A stretch of 33,702 bases of DNA from NCBI RefSeq assembly GCF_001428545.1, contig NZ_LMHZ01000036.1, positions 573 to 34,274 on the forward strand, given 5' to 3'. The translations under genes were made by a program, and so were the position numbers. The DNA comes from Noviherbaspirillum sp. Root189 (GTDB lineage: Bacteria; Pseudomonadota; Gammaproteobacteria; Burkholderiales; Burkholderiaceae_D). The notes below the pieces were generated by a model. The model worked only from the letters and a program-made list of their open reading frames with translations. It ran no database searches and was not told where the DNA came from. Positions 30,552 through 33,702 of the stretch are shown piece by piece (position 1 is the first letter of the stretch; the number at the start of each line of letters is the position of its first letter).

Positions 30552-33500
30552 ATGACCAGAATAATCTTACTGGACGCAGGTGCAATTGGGATACGCTGTG
30601 CACTTGGAATCGTATTAACGGCAATCGCTGTTACAACAAGCGCCGCAAATCCAGAGGTCAAGATGGCCAGTGGGCCTCTGTTTAATGGACGCGCAAATAT
30701 CCATCCCAATCTGCTGCTCAGCCTGTCGGTGGAGTTTCCCACGGTAGGTGTCGCCTACCGTGGAGACAAAGGGACCTATAACCGTACATTCGAGTACGTG
30801 GGTTATTTCAATCCAAAAAAATGTTATCAATACAAAGGCAGCAAGCGTAATCCCGGAAACGACCCTGACATCTACTACGAAGACCAGTACTTCATCCCCG
30901 ACAAGAATGCCGACGCCTTGCACGAATGTGGGAATGCCACATTTAGTGGCAATTTCATGAATTGGGCAGCGTCTTCAGCGATCGACATGGTGCGTTACGC
31001 GCTGACCGGCGGTGACCGAATTCTCGATACGGACCAGCAGACCATCCTGCAGCGCGCCGTACTACGGGATAGCCCGGAGACCAATTTTTACGCACACAAC
31101 ACCTATTTTCCGCGGCGTGCGGTAACCATGGGCGGCAATGCCAGTGCGCCGGGGATGGTAACCCCGTTCGATGTCAAGACCTTGTACATCGTCTCCTGCC
31201 GCAACCGCATCCTGTTCAGCGATGTAAGCAGCGGTACGGTGGACAGCAAGGAGGCGAGTAAGTATTGCACCTCCGTCTGGGATGGCAGTGGCAGTCTTCC
31301 GAAGCTGGCGACGGACAAGAAGCTGGGAGATTACCTGGTCAGAGTCAAGGTGTGCGACGACGACGAAGGGCCGCAACGCACCGACCTCTGCCAGAAATAC
31401 GGGAATGCCTATAAACCCGTCGGCCAAATCCAGCGTCATGCCGAGAAGTTGCGTGTCGGTGCAATGGGCTATCTGCTGGACGACAAAGTGCAGCGCTACG
31501 GCGGTGTATTACGGGCGCCAATGAAATATGTTGGGCCTCTTCGCAGGGACGCGCCGGATTTTATTGCAAAGGACAACGATCTGCGCGAATGGGATCCGGT
31601 TTCCGGACGCTTTCACAATAATCCTGAAATCCCCTCGGACCGGGATGGCAATCCCAACAGCGGCGTCCTCAATTATCTGAACAAGTTCGGCCGTTCCGGC
31701 AACTACAAGAGCTACGACCCGGTCAGTGAGCTTTACTACGAAGGCATCCGCTATTTTCAGGGAAAGGGACCGACCCCTGAGGCCACCAGCGGGATAGCCG
31801 ATAGCATGAAAGATAGCTTTCCTGTGATTACGACATGGAAGGATCCGGTAATTGCCTCATGCCAGAAAAATTACATTCTCAATATCGCAGACGTCAACAC
31901 CCATTGGGATCGTTTTATCCCTGGGAACAAACGTACAAGTTTTGCGACAGGTACTGGTGGAAGTGATGCGTATGATGATGTACGTGCAGTGGAATCCGCT
32001 GATGCGACAACACCGGAGCTAAACGTCGTCGAATGGACGCGTCTCGTGGGCGAAATGGAGAGTGACGCCAGTGGAAAATTCGGTAATCCAAGCACAAATA
32101 CCTCCCTCGCAGGCCTTGAAGCGAAAGACACCGGAGCCAGCGGGCATGGAACTTATTACATGCCGGGCCTTGCGTACTGGGCAAACACTCACGACATACG
32201 ATTGGACAAACCAACACGCGTGAAGACGTTTGTGATCGATGTCGATGAAGGCGGAAACGGTTTGATCGATGGCAGCAACCGCAGCACCAAACCGCGTGAC
32301 AGCCAGCTTTATCTCGCAGCCAAATATGGCGGTTTTGATGCAAAGACCAAGGAGAATAATCCCTTCATTACACTGGATGCGAATGGGCAGCCAGTCTCTG
32401 GAAGCTATGTGGAATGGAGCAACGGAAAAACGGCCGCGGCGGTTCCCAGCAATTATTTCCTGGCGGGCCAGCCAAAGGAAATGATCAGTGCCATCGGCAA
32501 GGTCTTTGCCTTGTTGTCCGGGAGTGGAGGGACGATTTCCGGCGTGTCGATGTCAACTTCCCGTATTTCCACCGACGGGGCCTATGTTTTTCAACCGGGC
32601 TTTGATTCCGCAAGCTGGAGCGGTAGTCTGAAAAAACGCAAGCTGGCATTGGGCAGTGATGAAGTCGTGCATATTGCGAATACCGCAGAATGGGACGCCG
32701 GAGAATTGCTGACAGGTACAGCGGCAAAAGCACCGAGTCCTGCGCCCGAGAAGCGCAAAATATTCACGTCAGCTCCGGCTCCGGGCGGAGGTATCGCTGC
32801 AGTCGAGTTCAAATGGAGCGAGCTGGCCGACAGTCAAAAGATCTTGCTGAATACGTCGCCGACAAGCGGACAGGCCGACGGACTGGGAAGCGATCGGGTC
32901 GATTACCTGCGTGGGAAACGCGAACTGGAAGCTGACCGGCCAAACGGCATCTTCCGAACAAGGAAGGGTGTACTGGGTGACATCATCAATGGCAACCCGG
33001 TCTATGTCGGTGCACCGTCGACAAGTGTCCAGGGCAGCAGTTACCTGTCCTTTTACAAGAAACATGCTGAGCGCGCCGGGGCAGTGTATGTCGGTGCCAA
33101 TGACGGCATGCTGCATGCCTTTGATGCATCCAGCGGCGCGGAATTATTTGCCTATGTACCCGATGCCTTGTTCCAAGGCCTGAACCGCCTTACTGCCCCC
33201 GAATACCAGCACCAGCCATACATGGACGGTGCAATCGCAGTTGGCGAAGCCTATGCAGGCAATGCGTGGAAAACCGTGCTGGCGGCTGGCATGGGGGGTG
33301 GGGCCCAGGGCGTATTCGCGCTGGACGTCAGCGATCCTTCCGCGTTTGCGGAGGGAGGCAAGGTGCTCTTTGAATTTACCGACATCGCTGATCCGGATAT
33401 GGGAAACGTCACCGGTGTACCTGGTATTGCCAAATTCCGCGTCGGCATGAAGGACGGAGTCCCGGAGTACAAGTATTTTGCCGTCGTCGCCAGCGGTTTC

Positions 33501-33607
33501 AACAACTACCTGAACGATGGCGCTGACAAGTTCAATAATGATGCAGCGGGCTCGCTGTTTCTCCTGTCACTTGACAAGTCACCAGCGGCCAAATGGCAGC
33601 TCGGGGT
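30552..33607 (+). CDS. pilY1: Type IV pilus tip adhesin/biogenesis factor PilY1, 5' exon (interrupted)
   Basis: PilY1/PilC-type protein at the pilus tip, needed for extension and surface sensing. Exon length is 1018 codons plus 2 nt. The N terminus is a signal peptide (ALGIVLTAIAVTTSAANPEV, cut near SAA), followed by a large poorly conserved region; LYIVSCRNRILFSD and KTFVIDVDEGGNGL lie in it. From about residue 840 the C-terminal propeller is clear: AGAVYVGANDGMLHAFDASS, QPYMDGAIAVGEAYAG, LAAGMGGGAQGVFALDVSDP, and SLFLLSLDKSPAAKWQLG. Just where the family continues with VNYY-type sequence, the frame enters unrelated bases and stops after about 30 codons. That junction coincides with a group II intron 5' end; the rest of pilY1 must lie beyond the window. 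Confidence 0.85.
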
Positions 33608-33702
33608 GTGCGCCGTGATAAGGCGATGTAGTTCCAGCGGGTGGAAGCCCCGCCCGGCGAAGTGCTCCCGCCGGAAGCTACCGGAGCAGCGGTGGAGGTA
33701 AC
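33608..33702 (+). mobile_element. Group II intron, 5' end (domain I start), inserted in pilY1
   Basis: At the pilY1 break the sequence begins GTGCGCC, matching the GUGYG 5' end of group II introns (GTGTG at 33606 is an alternative boundary). It then folds as expected for domain I: CGCC (33611-33614) with GGCG (33622-33625), TTCCA (33632-33636) with TGGAA (33642-33646), CCGGCG (33654-33659) with CGCCGG (33669-33674). The phrase AGTTCCAGCGGGTGGAAGCC followed by GGAAGCTACC is familiar from bacterial group II introns. Orientation is the same as pilY1, so splicing could restore the message. The intron-encoded reverse transcriptase and the 3' end are outside the window. Confidence 0.75.

Noticed and set aside
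1-33702. CRISPR arrays, insertion sequences, prophage or defence genes
   Set aside because: None were seen apart from the group II intron edge and the small inverted-repeat element; gene content is housekeeping.

Overview
The window reads as ordinary chromosome of a betaproteobacterium of the order Burkholderiales, most likely Oxalobacteraceae (Herbaspirillum/Herminiimonas/Collimonas-like). The pointers are a GC-rich coding bias, a homodimeric-E1 pyruvate dehydrogenase operon whose E3 subunit carries its own lipoyl domain, a betaproteobacterial proteasome homologue (BPH) inside that operon, holC next to a DUF2486-like gene, and a ZTP-type riboswitch before glyA. No database was searched; family names are by recognition.

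Layout. 1-2466: start of a Liv-type amino-acid binding protein (minus), an Lrp/AsnC regulator (plus), a strong bidirectional terminator and dadA (minus). 2608-7031: a compact minus-strand cluster transcribed folD > prlC > glutaredoxin/DUF4124 protein > holC > DUF2486-like. 7164-14338: pyruvate dehydrogenase operon aceE-aceF-BPH-lpdA with a clear sigma70 promoter and a perfect terminator. 14375-16833: argD with what looks like a leader-peptide attenuator, preceded by a ferredoxin-type flavin reductase. 16846-19727: NAD-dependent epimerase, a CopZ-like metal chaperone with a CueR-type promoter, a gene-poor stretch holding a 163-bp inverted-repeat element, a small hypothetical gene, a DUF1275 membrane protein and tRNA-Lys(TTT). 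19876-25938: the complete envelope-constriction cluster ybgC-tolQRAB-pal-cpoB, with a ydfG-like dehydrogenase upstream. 26035-28242: ZTP riboswitch-glyA and nrdR. 28361-33702: type IV pilus minor-pilin operon pilV-pilW-pilX-pilY1, where pilY1 breaks at 33607/33608 into what looks like the 5' end of a group II intron.

How the genes work together. One-carbon metabolism is represented by folD and riboswitch-controlled glyA; pyruvate oxidation by aceEF-lpdA; amino-acid metabolism by dadA, argD and the Liv binding protein; outer-membrane integrity by Tol-Pal; surface adhesion and motility by the pilin operon.

The observations most worth following are (i) the argD leader: promoter, a 22-codon apparently leaderless ORF with three tandem Arg codons, and an intrinsic terminator, all in the gap before argD; (ii) the sense-oriented group II intron interrupting pilY1; (iii) the proteasome-like BPH gene inside the PDH operon; (iv) the ZTP riboswitch whose aptamer 3' end overlaps a terminator stem; and (v) the inverted-repeat element directly beside the CueR-like copZ promoter.
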